A DNA stretch of 64,000 nt from Auricularia sp. M13 (GCA_037042915.1 CM073194.1:1364001-1428000), one strand, 5' to 3'. Counted from the first letter of the stretch, positions 45,604 to 56,807 are shown. The notes: generated from the sequence alone by a model not told the origin. A program made the numbers and translations.

Positions 45604-47421
45604 CTACTCCATGGCCATCTCGAGCTTCATCTTCGCGATCGCCTCGGCCGGGTTCAGGCTCTTCGGGCATGTTCGTGAACCTGCAGAAAAAAAAATGAGG
45701 GGGTCAGCAGGGTGCAAATGGAACGGAGTGTGTATGGATGTGGAAGGAAGAATGTGCGCTATATGAGATGGACTGCAGCCTTGCAGCGCGGAGTTGGTGC
45801 TCGCCGATGTGGTACGGGAAGCAGTCAAACCGAAGCCCGCGCAAGAAATCATGAACGAGCTGCCTGCGCTGGACCGCTACGGAAATACACTGTGGCCAAT
45901 GACCGCCTAGTCCGTCGACCGCTGAGCGCAAGATAGCCAGGCGGCTGCACCAACAATGCTGGGTTGGGAAAGAGTGGACGGGAGCGATGGGACAGGACGC
46001 GAGTATGGCGACCTGAGTGGCAGAGGACATGCAAACGCAACGGCAATTCGCTCAATGCAGCGGCCGCGAAGCGGGACCGTGCTCTTGCCACGGATAAAGC
46101 ACCGGGCATGGATGAGCTAGAGAGAGCGACAAGGAAAAAGAAAAGGAGCGGACAACAGCGGTGGAACAGGACGTGAGGCGGAAGGCTGGTGCAAAATGAT
46201 CGCGAAATGCGTGTGCAGATAATGACCCCGATGCGGCGGCGGGGTGAAGCCCGCGCTCGCTAGCAGCGCGGCTGTACACTGGGCACAGACGATGCACCAG
46301 TCGTAACTGGGATATAAAGAGCGCCACGCAATGCAGAATGCAGGTATGCCCAGATGAAGTTGCAGGGATAAAAAGGCGAAAGAGGTGTCCACGGGTCCCG
46401 AAGCTCACGGAAGGATACCAGGGATGAAAGGGTAGATACGCACAGTTAAAGATGGTATGGCAACGATATAAGCTGAGCGTGTTCTGCATCTTTTCCTTGC
46501 GCGCAGCCTCCGCCGTGTCCTAGGAAGTCAGATACACCATCAGTGATCCAAAATATAATAGCAGCGAGTAAAAGGTGACATACACGGCTGTCAGCCATCC
46601 AGCGGTACGCCTGCATGAGCGCCGCGGGGCCAAGGTACTCATCCTGGTTCCACCAGTAGGACGGGCAGGAGGTGGAGCAGCAAGCGCAGAGGATGCACTC
46701 GTACATGCCGTCGAGCTTCTTGCGGTCCTCCTGCGACTGCAGGTGCTCGCGGTCCGTCGGCGGGTTGTCGTTCTGCAGCCATGGCTCGATGCTCTTGTAC
46801 TGCTTGTAGAACTGCGTCAGGTCGGGGACGAGGTCCTTGACGATATACACTTTGCGAATAGGATTAAATAGTAAGAAAAAGTAAGTACATCAGTAAGAAG
46901 AATAAGCTTACTGTGGGGCAGGGGGTAGATTTTGGAGTCCTTGCCGGGCGTGCGGTCGATGCGACAGAGACAGGCGAGCGTGTTCTGGCCGTTGATGTTC
47001 ATAGCGCATGACCCGCAAATGCCCTCGCGGCACGACCTCCGGAACGTCAGCGTCGGGTCCACCTCGTTCTTAATCTTGATTAGTGCGTCCAAGACCTGGA
47101 CAAAAAGTGTACAAAAAGTGTTCAGCAAAGCTCGTGCAGAGTACATAACAGGTTGTTACTGACCATCGGCCCGCACTGGTTCAAATCGACATTATAGCTC
47201 TGCAGATGCGGCTTCTTGTCCGGCTCGTCGGGGTTCTGCGCAGCAATAAGCTCCCTAGGCCGTCGAAGGCAGCGAGCGGGACTCACCCAGCGGTAGATCT
47301 TGAACTCCTTCATCAACGGCGCCTTCTCGACGGGAGCGGCCAGCAGCGCCGCCCGGCTCGTCGAGAACGCCCGGGTCGACGCGCGGGCTGCGTGGCGGGC
47401 GAGGGTGCTGGCAGTGGCCAT
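45604..47421 (-). CDS. SDH2: Succinate dehydrogenase iron-sulfur subunit, mitochondrial, 269 aa
   Basis: Complex II subunit B, carrying electrons from FADH2 to ubiquinone in the inner mitochondrial membrane. Exons 47421-47287, 47235-47164, 47095-46912, 46849-46584, 46519-46444 and 45680-45604. The Ala/Arg/Ser-rich N-terminus ([20 protein letters not shown]) is a mitochondrial presequence. The [2Fe-2S] cluster is [20 protein letters not shown] ... LAC. The [4Fe-4S] and [3Fe-4S] cysteines lie in [16 protein letters not shown] and CHTIFNCSRTCPK, with the His of CHTIFN at the quinone site targeted by carboxin-type fungicides in other fungi. It ends [12 protein letters not shown]. The last intron (46443-45681) is 763 bp, more than ten times the local norm. 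Confidence 0.96.
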
Positions 47422-47921
47422 CGTCGTTGACGTCGTCGAGCAAGCAAGAGTGAGGTGTGCGGAAGCGGAACAAGTCGGTCACCGCCGGAGCACCAGTCCG
47501 AATCGCACGCCTCCCGATTGGCCAGTGCCCTTTTCACGCGCTTGCCGCGGAATCGCCTGGGTTCTGGACTTTGTTTTTGCCAAAGACGGACACGAAATTT
47601 GTTTTTCCAAAGAAAGAGGAGGATTGTATTGGGGAAAATGTGTCGAGACTGTACGTGTGTAACTGAGGTGAGAGAGAGGGGAGATAAAGATATGCAAAGG
47701 GATCAGAGAGCTATATGGATCGGATACCTACCAAAAAGAGCGAGCGATACAGCTGTGGAGAGAGTACGAGACGGAAAAGTGAGCGAGAGGATGTGTAACG
47801 AGACAGCCGGATCATAGAGTGTAAGATGAGATGGATCATCAAGAAAAAGAGTGAAAGGGGAGAGGGATCGTCAAACTTGAAAATGGCCATGGTCGTTTCG
47901 TGCGAGCAAGAGGAGAACGAT

Positions 47922-48405
47922 TCACGCTCGTAGCGCCTCGTAAAGGTCAATCGCGGTCTTAAGCGTCTCCTCGAGGACGCAAACATTTTCGTCCCCGTTG
48001 AGGTGGGCAAAGCGTTCACCGATTTCGACGCAATATCTACAAGAATGTTAGCATCATCGCACTGTAGGCCACTGCGAGCTCTGGCAACTTGCCTGATTAT
48101 AGAATAAAGTTCTCCTTGAAATGCGTCATTCTCCATGAAGGCACGCGTGCGCATGGCCTGGACGAGGCTGAGCCTCTTCTTGAGAAGCGGGATGGCATCC
48201 CGATGCTGGTTTTCGATAAAGACGGAAAGGATGGCATTTTCGTTTTGGGTCAGTGCGGCATGCGCCTTGACGGGGCAGGCGAGGGCGTTGGTGCCTAAGC
48301 CTGAGGCGGTCGACCGATTGATATTTCCACTGCGCCAGGTAAGTATGAGCGAGGCACCTCCGGGCGCAGACAAGGGCAAAGAGGAACTCACAAAAAAGAC
48401 GCCAT
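47922..48405 (-). CDS. Small uncharacterised protein, 121 aa, with GC-AG intron
   Basis: Exons 48405-48392 (14 nt), 48329-48093 and 48036-47922. The first intron is GT-AG. The second has donor AG|GCAAGT, the textbook GC-AG type, and joining there gives SIIRYCVEIGERFAHLNGDE in phase. The protein is MASFFGNI followed by an amphipathic, mostly helical body (AHAALTQNENAILSVFIENQ, DAIPLLKKRLSLVQAMRTRA, ELYSIIRYCVEIGERFAHLN, ENVCVLEETLKTAIDLYEAL). No signal peptide, TM or named motif. The even helical pattern and precise splice logic suggest a conserved adaptor-like protein, but I cannot name the family. Confidence 0.65.
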
Positions 48406-48446
48406 GTCAAGCCCAGTACTGTACTTTAAGGCAGAGACTGCGGGGC

Positions 48447-48469
48447 GGGGGGGGGGGGGGGGGGGGGGG
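48447..48469. repeat. 23-nt poly-G tract
   Basis: An uninterrupted run of 23 G follows CGGGGC, about 40 bp upstream of the start codon of the 121-aa gene (minus strand, where it reads poly-C). Confidence 0.9.
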
Positions 48470-49326
48470 CACGAACGCAAAGCGTGATGGACGAGGACGC
48501 CCCGCCCTCCCTATATATACGGCGCACGGGCGCTTGCCCGCGCGACCCACTCACTGTGATGCGGGCGGACAATTGGCATGTACGACTGTTTACTGTTGAC
48601 TACCGTCGATCGGGCGGGATTTTATCGATTGATAGGAATCGTTCGAGTTCGGACTTTTCGCTCCGCCCGCGCTGTTCGCCCGTCCGAGTCTGAGCATCGG
48701 TACGTACTACGTATGCCGCTAGCATACGTTGCACCCCGTGGTTGCATGCGCTCCAGCACCGCTGGGAACGACGTACTCGACCTGGCTGATCGTCCTACAG
48801 AAAATAGACGAGGGCGGGCGGACGGCGGACGCACCGTGCGCCAGACCTACTTTGCCGCCGACGCACATCAGAAAGCCCTATGAGACTTTCTGCCCTACCC
48901 GCGCATTGTTGCGGAGTACGCTCCCACCCAGCAGACAGCATATGTCACTTTGACCACAAGCCGAGAACGAGGGGGCTATGGCGCGGCAAGCCCAGCTTGA
49001 ACGCGGTCAACGCTCTGCACCCAGCTCCGACTCTTGTTCAAGCACCGCAATTTCTGGGTCGGGAGGAAGCCCATTCATACCGCGACGACCTTGACGCTAT
49101 CGTAGTTCGCAGACTGCTACAGAACGTGGTCATCTCGGACCGGCCGACGCGCCCGCTGCGCCACACAACCTCGACAGCCACCAGCTCAGCCAACTACTGC
49201 GGTATACAGGTAGTGACATGCTCATACTAGCGGCACACCGTAACCCACGCCTCGAAGCGATAGGACGCCGCCCTCGGGGGTTCACGGCGCGCTACCCGCC
49301 ACCCTCCCAGAGCCGACTCGGAGCGC

Positions 49327-50136
49327 ATGCCTCAGCAGCCCGCACACCGACTGCACCAGCTAGCAGAAGTGTACTCACTTCCATTACGCCTTGCGTACCC
49401 CTCCTGCTTGCGGTCCTTTGCCCAGCATCCACTGCCCGCCCTCGACCTCCCCGCCCAGCAACCGGCACGGACCATTTGGCCGTCCATCTATCTCCGACGG
49501 CGCACGCCCTCCATGAACCTTGGCCAAGGTCTTACGAAGCTCTGGACGCGAGAGACACGCGAGCGCGACGCGCTGCCTTGCCCGTTCCGACTAGGACCCT
49601 CGACGCACCTTCCACCTGCACGCGTCCGTGCACATCGCGCCTCCCACATACTGCGACATCTTCAAGACACCTTAGAGCCGCGAAATGCACTGGACGAAGA
49701 CTCGCAATCAGTGCGCGGTCGTGCACCTGCCGTCGGCAACGCGATTCTCGATGGCACGCTCACGCTGCGCTTACGCAACGTCCTACCGCCGTGCGGGACA
49801 GAGTCTCTGGTGCAGATGCTTAGCGAGAACTGCATGGCAGCTCATTCTTTGGATAACGTCAGTCGACCACGGAACCACCAACCGCGCGCGGACCCAGGCC
49901 ACTGTGGTCATTTGCCACTGCTCCTCCTGGTCTCCGCATCTTCACTATCGCTCTCGAGCCGCTCTCTATCCCAAGTTCATAACCATCAACACCGGGACCG
50001 GCCTACGTCGTACCTGCGGCAAGCAGCGACCCACTTCTTTTGCTCGAGGGACGCAATCCCGGCGTTGAGACAACATATCATCTCCCTCGGCTCCCAAAGA
50101 AATCCCATGAACCAGAAACTCGTCATAAAGTCATAA
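49327..50136 (+). CDS. Unassigned open reading frame, 269 aa
   Basis: The longest frame in the otherwise empty interval 48470-50281. It is Pro/Arg/Leu/Ser-rich with a hydrophobic patch near residue 198 (HLPLLLLVSASSLSLSS). No domain, signal peptide or convincing splice sites are visible, and another frame (49218-49823) overlaps it. It may well be non-coding. The whole interval shows no other feature I can support. Confidence 0.2.
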   Translation: MPQQPAHRLHQLAEVYSLPLRLAYPSCLRSFAQHPLPALDLPAQQPARTIWPSIYLRRRTPSMNLGQGLTKLWTRETRERDALPCPFRLGPSTHLPPARVRAHRASHILRHLQDTLEPRNALDEDSQSVRGRAPAVGNAILDGTLTLRLRNVLPPCGTESLVQMLSENCMAAHSLDNVSRPRNHQPRADPGHCGHLPLLLLVSASSLSLSSRSLSQVHNHQHRDRPTSYLRQAATHFFCSRDAIPALRQHIISLGSQRNPMNQKLVIKS

Positions 50137-50281
50137 TTTATATACAGCCAGTATACCCCGACCACGATGCACTTCCAAGCCACTACACTCTCCCCATCGA
50201 CAGATCGCCCCCATGCTCCGAGTCGTCGTCCTCGTCCCCAGCACCGTGACAGCTCCCATGCACCTACGATACAACAAACAT

Positions 50282-51133
50282 TCAGCTCCTGTCCCCACCA
50301 TCAGCCCGCTCACACCGCGCGGTGCTCACCCAGAGCCGACAGCGCATTTGGCCATAGTCCGGCACGTCAATGACGTCCCCAATTTGCTCGCTCTCCTCGC
50401 AGCCCTCGATCTCGAGCTCCGCGGGCGTCAGCAGGCCCTCGATGTCGCGCTGCTGGATCGCCGCCTCGCGCAGCTCCCATAGGCGCCCGAAGACCTCGCG
50501 CGTCTGAGTCGGAGGGAATTTCGTCAGCCACGCTGGGTTAAGACGCGAGTAACTCGGACAGTGCATGCACACCATTTGCCGGGTGCTTTCTTCGAGCGGC
50601 TGGGCGGCGGGCACGGAGACTTGCGCCGAGTAGAGCGTCTGGTTCCACCATGCCTGTAGCTCGCCTTCTGTTGCCCGAGACAATCTATGTATGCAGGGAG
50701 AGAGGTGAGACTTCGAGGTACCGGAAAGCAAAGGAATGTGACCGATGGGAGCGACGCACTTGATAATCGTCGTGGCGTTTGCGTAAAACTCGTGCAGGCA
50801 TGTACGCACGTTCTGCACGCGCATGAGAACGACGAGCTCCAGGAGCTCCTCCAGCAGCTCGAGCTTCTCCATCTGAGTATGCACCGTAATGGCCTCCTGG
50901 CCCACGAGCCACAGAGTGCAGAGGCTGAGCCAGATGAGCTCCATGCGGTTCACCGTGAAGTCCGGGTCCAGCGGCTCGCGATAGAACAGGCGGTCCTGCT
51001 CGAGTCTCTTGCGCAGAGAGACGCGACGTTGCGGTACAATCTTCGGGCTAAGCGGCTCGTCTCCCAGTGGGGGAAAGGACGAGGCGAGGGAGAGGACGTC
51101 GAAGTCAGTGGTCGTGGCGGAGTCGTCGCTCAT
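50282..51133 (-). CDS. Hypothetical protein, 258 aa
   Basis: Exons 51133-50760 and 50684-50282 joined by a GTGCGT ... CATAG intron in phase. The start ATG (MSDDSATTTDFD) is preferred because the upstream extension is Arg/Cys-rich and not protein-like. Residues 1-60 are acidic and Ser/Pro-rich. Residues 65-140 contain strongly helical sequence (LIWLSLCTLWLVGQEAITVH, MEKLELLEELLELVVLMRVQ), and there is a Cys-His pair in MVCMHCPSYSR. The final 25 residues after DYGQM may be altered by an unrecognised intron (a GTGAGC lies at about 50331). No family recognised; the tail and function are uncertain. Confidence 0.5.
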   Translation of the reverse strand: MSDDSATTTDFDVLSLASSFPPLGDEPLSPKIVPQRRVSLRKRLEQDRLFYREPLDPDFTVNRMELIWLSLCTLWLVGQEAITVHTQMEKLELLEELLELVVLMRVQNVRTCLHEFYANATTIIKCVAPIGHIPLLSGTSKSHLSPCIHRLSRATEGELQAWWNQTLYSAQVSVPAAQPLEESTRQMVCMHCPSYSRLNPAWLTKFPPTQTREVFGRLWELREAAIQQRDIEGLLTPAELEIEGCEESEQIGDVIDVPDYGQMRCRLWVSTARCERADGGDRS

Positions 51134-51588
51134 CGTAGCTGCGATCGTCGAGGTCGAGTAGGCACTCGGTGGTAGAGTGCGCTGGTAGGGGCACCGCAGA
51201 CACCGTGAGGCGCTCGCCGCCGTCCGCAAGAGGCGCTTATAAGTGCTCCCCCAGCGACCACATTGCGCTTGTGTTGGAATCGTCCACGGTACGCGCATTG
51301 TCCACAACGCTTCACTCGCTTCGGTCGACCACTATCGTTAAGAGGGGGGACCAGCCACCTTTCGTTGTCGTCGGCGTGGTCCGAGCGGCCTGCGCTTCAA
51401 ATAGTGCTCTTCGCCGACCCTGGACGACGATTACGCGGTCGAGGGTCGGCCACGCCGAACAGTAGGCAAGGTAACTCCATTTCATCACACCAATAGGATT
51501 CTGAAAGACGAGACATATAGCAGCGGTACATTATGTATGGAACAGTAGCATAAGGGCTCTAAGTCTAGAAAGCTGAGAAAGAGTGGGC

Positions 51589-52203
51589 TCAGGTGTCGAA
51601 CTGAAACGTGAAGACTGGACCATTGGCGTAGAGCCGCAACTCGGACCCGCTCGCGCCCGGATCGAGACCGTATGCGCGAAGTTCGTCCTGCGTCGTTTCG
51701 CAGACAGAGCGGAGCCTTTCTAGCGTTTTGGCAACCTGCGACGCTTCGTCAAGATGTGTGGCGCAAAGGCGCAAACAATAGGCCGTACCGTCTCCAAGTA
51801 TGAGTTCTCCCGCCCGCGCAGGCCGTATTCGTCCGGATATAGCTGTGCTTGCTCTCTGCGATGGAGCAGATCTTCTTCAGTTTTGTACGCGAGTCTACGG
51901 AAATCGAACTGGTGAGCATTGCCGCAATTCGGAGAACCGTTGAAGCACTCACGCAATGAGGGTCAAAAGATTCATGTGATAGTCCCTGGTGGCGAGGAAG
52001 CCGTTGGCATGCATCTCCTTCAGATGCTCGCTCAGGTCCTCTAAGCAGGCCATTTTCTGGGGGACATCAAACCCGAGACTTGCATCAAGTGACCATGCCA
52101 TAGCAATATGTGCTGCCAAGTGGATCAAGGATTCGCGCATCTGTTTGCGGGAAGCATCCAAGTCGCTCGGCTGCCAGTGTTGCCAGTGCGGGCGCGGGAT
52201 CAT
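51589..52203 (-). CDS. Hypothetical helical protein, 167 aa
   Basis: Exons 52203-51953, 51894-51789 and 51735-51589 close in phase, each intron being 53-58 bp. The reading is MIPRPHWQHWQ followed by long amphipathic helices (QMRESLIHLAAHIAMAWSLD, LEDLSEHLKEMHANGFLATR, TVAKTLERLRSVCETTQDEL), ending NGPVFTFQFDT. A TATAAAA sits 73 bp upstream of the ATG, which supports an independent gene rather than a downstream part of the neighbouring transcription factor gene. No known domain. The short all-helical layout with a beta-like end is reminiscent of small adaptor proteins, but that is only an impression. Confidence 0.55.
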
Positions 52204-52275
52204 GATGATGAGGGCGAGACGAGCAGAAGTAAGGGGGAGGTCGAAAGTATCGCAGTAGTTTAAGTCCAGCCACGT

Positions 52276-52282
52276 TTTTATA
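52276..52282 (-). promoter_or_regulatory. TATA box of the 167-aa gene
   Basis: TATAAAA on the minus strand, 73 bp upstream of the start codon at 52203. Confidence 0.5.
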
Positions 52283-52719
52283 GTGACAACGCGAGACCAC
52301 GCATAGGATGGTGCGGCAGTGAGTATGAACAACCGCCCCAGTGGTCCGTGGTCGCGCAGGCGGCAGGCGGGAAGCGTGAGCTCACTCATGCGCCAAGGAG
52401 GAAGCGGCCAGGTCCACGCAAAGCATAGCACAAGCGCGCCACGGTGATCATTTCAGCGAGCATTGCCCGAACCACGATTGAAGGCTTGAAGTGCGAGAGA
52501 AAAATGGGCTCGGCCGTCTCCGACAAGACGGACGCGATTTCATTCTCCGCGCGAGAGAGCAAGCCCAACGAACGGCGTGTAGAATGGGAAATTAAGTGAG
52601 AATGTGGTTTATGCATATCGCTACAGATTTCGGGACGTCGATTAATTACTGTGTAAGGACAGACATGCCGCGCCGGACATAGAAGCGAGCGAACTGTCCC
52701 ACATGGCCGACAAAGGAAA

Positions 52720-55700
52720 CTACGATCGTTCATTGTGGCGCGCCTCCATATCGAAGAAGCCAATATCGGCAACAAAGCGCTGCCAAGCGAGATCGTGCTC
52801 TCGAGGCGGGAGCATGTCGCTGAAAGGCGCCGGCTCGGGGAAAGTCCAGTTCATTATCACGTCGGAATCTTGCAAGCCAGGCAGCTGACTCGGAGTTGTT
52901 GCGCCTCCTCCAAAGCCAGTTGCGTCCGCGGATAAATTGACGGTAGAGAGAAATTCAAGTTCGGGGGGAAGCGTAGAATCGCCTGCATTGGGTTGGACTG
53001 GGAAAGCTTGAAAGTCGTGCCCAAGCGTCGATTGTTGCGAGGGATATTGGGGGACGTCCCAGGAAGGCTGCTGCTGTACTCCAAAGAGATAATCCAAAGT
53101 TTGCATGAGGTCAGAGTCGTCGACGGCAACGGTGGGAGCCGCCGGTAAAGGATGGCAGGCAAGAACTGAGGGGTTTGCCGTTGGCGGAGCAGAGCTGGAG
53201 GGTGCTCCCGGAATTGGGACAGTCGTCGCGGCGCTAGCTTGCATGGCCGAGCTTGAGCTAGCCGTCGCAATGCTAGGAGGGCTGTTTGTGTGAGCCGCAT
53301 TATGCGCCGTCGATCCCCAGAAGAATAGCTTCCCAACGTCATCGGTGCTGCTGTGCGGAGAGCACGAGGGCGGAACGTATGCAGGGTCCGAGACGAACGT
53401 AGCGTATTTTTCATGGGCCTTGCCATGTAACTTGCGTATGCTGGGCTGGGAGCCGATAAGCCCGTAATTTCGACATATGTACTCACTGACCATCAAACGT
53501 GCAACGCGGGAGAACTTTGGAGCAACCACCTCAAGGAGTTTGACCATCTCGTCAAGTTCGATCAATGCCGGTGGTGCGAGCCCGCTTCCGGGCGACTTGA
53601 CGAGAATGGAGCTGAGAACGAGGCAAGCCGAGAAACATGGCGTCCAAAGTACCCAGTAATAAGGTACGAGAGACCATGGAACCCGTGCGTAAAGCGTCCT
53701 CAGGCTCGAGCTGATTCGGGTGGCGGCGCGGAAGACTGCAAGCACAGATTGTGCGTATTTGCTCTTGAGAGGGTCCTCAGGATTTTCTTTGAGCGCACGC
53801 GCAAAGAAGCTGCGATGCATATAGAGAAGCACTACCTCGTAACACTGTAAGCTGTGAAGCGATACGATTATGAAATACGCACATCTCTGTGAGAGAGAAA
53901 TAATGCTGCAGCGCTGGGAAATGAGACTAGTCGGGAGACTTGTATCTTCCGTGTCGCCCTCGCCAAGTCGCATATCGCCACTGACTGGATGCTCACGCAC
54001 GAGTTGATCAAGGCGCAACACAGTAGCGTAGGATAGCGGAGCGACGCCGAACGCCTGATCTATGACTTTGGGCAGTACCTGCGAAGAGAACGTGTGGACC
54101 CAATTGCACACTAGAACCATGAAGGTCAATGGTCGTACATTTGGTGCACAGAAGGTACTTGCATGAAGCGTGCGTCAGGTCTTCTTCGTTCGTGAACTTC
54201 TCAGCGATTTTCGCGTCGACGTGCGCCATCGTAAATGATGGGGGCCGCCCAAAAGCAAGACTTAGCCACGCATCATAGGACGCTACCTCCCACTAGCCAA
54301 CGGTGAGCTGTAGATGTTTAGCGCGAACAGGGTCGAAAACGTACAAATACACGCCTCCGAGTCTGTCGCTCGCTATCGGACAGGTCCCATTGTGTATCGT
54401 CACGATGGAGGCCGAGCTACAATGATCCGTGTTGAGAGCGTGCAATACTGCTTAGGATCAGGCTCTCACACTCTGACACAACCGTGCTGCGAGCCCGAGC
54501 AAGATGTAGCCACTGGTCGTGCTGTTCGGTAGGTCAGCCATTTGCACGAATGAGGCCATTAGGTGCTGGAATCCCGTCAGTCACGCGCCACGTAAAATGA
54601 TAGTGCATGCACAAGAGCACGGATGGCCTGGACTGTGGGATGGTTTATGATGCAGTCGCAACCAAGGGCAACCCGGGCCAATTGATAGTAACGTGCGGCG
54701 TTTGGTGCATGGCGAGTGTCGCCCGTATCTTGCGAAGGCGGCGAATAGAACAAAGAGCCGCAGGCCAATACCACTGAGATCTAATGAGCCCCAATTTAGG
54801 CGCTGGGGAGGACTCACTAAATAGAATGGCAATATCGTGCGAAGAAACGTCTTTGAAGCCGGGGCCAGTGCTGCGATATATTCGAGTGAATATGGTTTCC
54901 TTCAGCTCTTCCTTCGAAATGAGCACAAAGAACCAGGATGCAATGCGATAATATTGATCGATTATGGTCCATGCCTGTTCGGCAGGAGGAAGGTAGTCCG
55001 CGAGCTTCGAGTTCATCTGCGCGCCTGTGATGCCGACTGCAGGGATCGGTAATGATTCGGCGAGTAGAGGCATATCGAGTGGAATATCGACTGGCGAAGA
55101 GGCTGTTGTCGTAGCTGGCTCCACAAGACTTTCGTCCTACGTCGGAAGAATCGTTAAGAGCGCGCAAAGCGTCGCACGAAGGCCTTACCATAAGGAGATA
55201 CTGTCCAAATCCGGGTGAAACATCGCCAGCGACTAAGCGAATGAACTCACGTCTACGGCTGCATGGGAACCAAAGAAGCGAGGACGCTCTCCGAGTTTCA
55301 GAGTGCCCAATGATTTCGTGACTTCGTCGCTCTCGTCGTTGAGAGTCGTCAGCGCATTTTGTGTGGAGAGAGGAGCCTTGACGAATAACAGTTCATCTGC
55401 AAGCAATGGGTGTTGCTCACTCGAAATATGCGATTGCAACTTTGCAAGAGCATCTTCGAGTTCAGCGATGCGCATCGCCATCTGCAGTTTGTGAGTCGTG
55501 CAGGTTGAGCGCGGAAAGCGCAGACATACCGCTTCAATCTTCTCGTGCAGGTGTTCTGTGTTCGCCAATGCGAATCTAAGATGTCAGCAGTCAGCGTTTC
55601 GTGGACATGCGGATTCAAAGTAATAATCTCGCCTATTGCGAGGTCCAGCTGTTAGCGCTCCTGCAAGGGAGGTAAGACCCAATCTAACGCTTATATGACG

Positions 55701-55938
55701 GAGGCGTACCGTTGGGGCATAGGGCTGCACATCCTCGCTTTGAACAGGTCGAACATGGTACTTGTCTGTCGCATTTCAGTTTCATCCGCCTGCACTCTAC
55801 TGCGCGTCAGACGGCAAACGAAAAGGACTACTGGTGAAACCTCGACCCACCAGCACAAGACACGGGCTTGCGGTTGCGCTTTCGTTTGCCATTGGCACCG
55901 TCGTCGGTCGGAGCAGTTGGGTGCCGTGTTGATGACAT
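52720..55938 (-). CDS. Zn2Cys6 fungal-specific transcription factor
   Basis: DNA-binding regulator with an N-terminal binuclear zinc cluster and a fungal_trans middle domain. Exons resolved so far: 55938-55851, 55796-55710, 55660-55633, 55575-55530, 55481-55251, 55200-55189 (12 nt), 55136-54818, 54773-54613, 54565-54470, 54416-54345, 54292-54163, then from 54110 to the stop at 52720 with one or two small introns unresolved near 53900 and a likely one at about 53493-53446. The cluster is SCAECRRMKLKCD ... CSTCSKRG with cysteines at 28, 31, 38, 44, 47 and 56. A basic patch precedes it and a coiled-coil (LANTEHLHEKIEA, RIAELEDALAKLQSHISS) follows. Middle-domain landmarks: YYRIASWFFVLIS, LALGCDCIINH-type repeats, LGLHRDDTQWDLSDSERQTR, RRVFWEVASYDAWLSLAFGR and LLYMHRSFFARAL. 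The C-terminus is Ser/Pro/Gln-rich. Two introns appear to use GC donors (55632 and 54162). Confidence 0.85.
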
Positions 55939-56306
55939 GTGCCAGCATGCAAAGACTTCAAGAAAAGGTTATTAAGCAACGGAGAATCCCGAAATCAAAC
56001 GGCCCAATTCGGACGCTTGGACAAGGTTACAAACTAATAGAGTCTGGAGTTCGAATCGCAGACTCTCAGGTTATTCTCTGCTGAGCGCAACTTCTAAAAA
56101 TATGCTGAATACGGCCCAAAGTCCTTGAAGTCTTCATATTTTTTGGCCTACCATTGCCCAAGAGGTCCGCGAAAAAAAAATTCTTGACACAGGGCCGAAA
56201 ATCCAGATAAGCTCTCAAAGGGACCCCCCTCCCCCCCATTTGCTTCCGAAAAGGTTCCGTTCCGTGTTATCAAGCTGGTTTTGTTGTTTTTTTAGGCTCC
56301 GAGAGC
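55939..56306. other. Intergenic, 5' flank of the transcription factor
   Basis: Upstream region of the Zn2Cys6 gene. Contains short A and C homopolymers near 56170 and 56225. No gene seen. Confidence 0.5.
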
Positions 56307-56314
56307 TGCTACAG

Positions 56315-56807
56315 TAGCGCTCAGTTAGTTATCTCCCGCGAGATAACTAACAGGTTACTAACGTTAGGTGTTACTAACATGGTGTTACTAACATTGTTAA
56401 TAACATTTGAGCTTATATAATACAATATAGGTCGAAAGTACATACTAGACATCACCCAGGCTAGTGATAGATTAAGAGGTGCTCAAAGCAAGTTTTGAGG
56501 GCCCGAATTGTATGTTTGGTGCTCAAATACAGCCAACTCACTTCCCAAAGCATCGGGAAGTCGAGGTAAACCAGAATGTGTGATATTTTTACAACTTACA
56601 GGGAGAGCAGGTCACTCAAATGGTATGAGAGCTGAGATTCACATTGCAGGAGTCCTTCAGGGCCCAGGATCCTTTCTCCGGCCGAGGGCTTTGATGAACC
56701 TTCGAAGTTAGTAACCCGACCTTCCCCCAGGACCTGTGTTACTAATGTGTTACTAACTAACAAGTTAGTAACAAAGTTAGTAACTTTCAGTAACTAACTG
56801 AGCGCTA
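56315..56807. mobile_element. Non-autonomous hAT-like MITE, 493 bp
   Basis: Perfect 17-bp terminal inverted repeats, TAGCGCTCAGTTAGTTA at 56315-56331 and its complement at 56791-56807. They are bounded by identical 8-bp direct repeats TGCTACAG at 56307-56314 and 56808-56815, the target-site duplication length of hAT transposons. Both subterminal regions carry many GTTACTAAC words, and the left one contains an 11-bp-arm palindrome (56325-56350). No transposase frame exists inside, so the element is non-autonomous. The intact duplication suggests a recent insertion. Confidence 0.9.

Noticed and set aside
52386-52616. 76-codon minus-strand frame (SLGLLSRAENEIASVLSETA) between the transcription factor and the 167-aa gene
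   Set aside because: It could not be joined in phase to the downstream exons, and the 167-aa gene has its own TATA box and ATG. Treated as intergenic.
56020-56070. tRNA-like T-loop (AGTTCGAATC) with a flanking inverted repeat
   Set aside because: No acceptor, D or anticodon arm could be built around it, and the stem-loop spacing does not fit a T arm.
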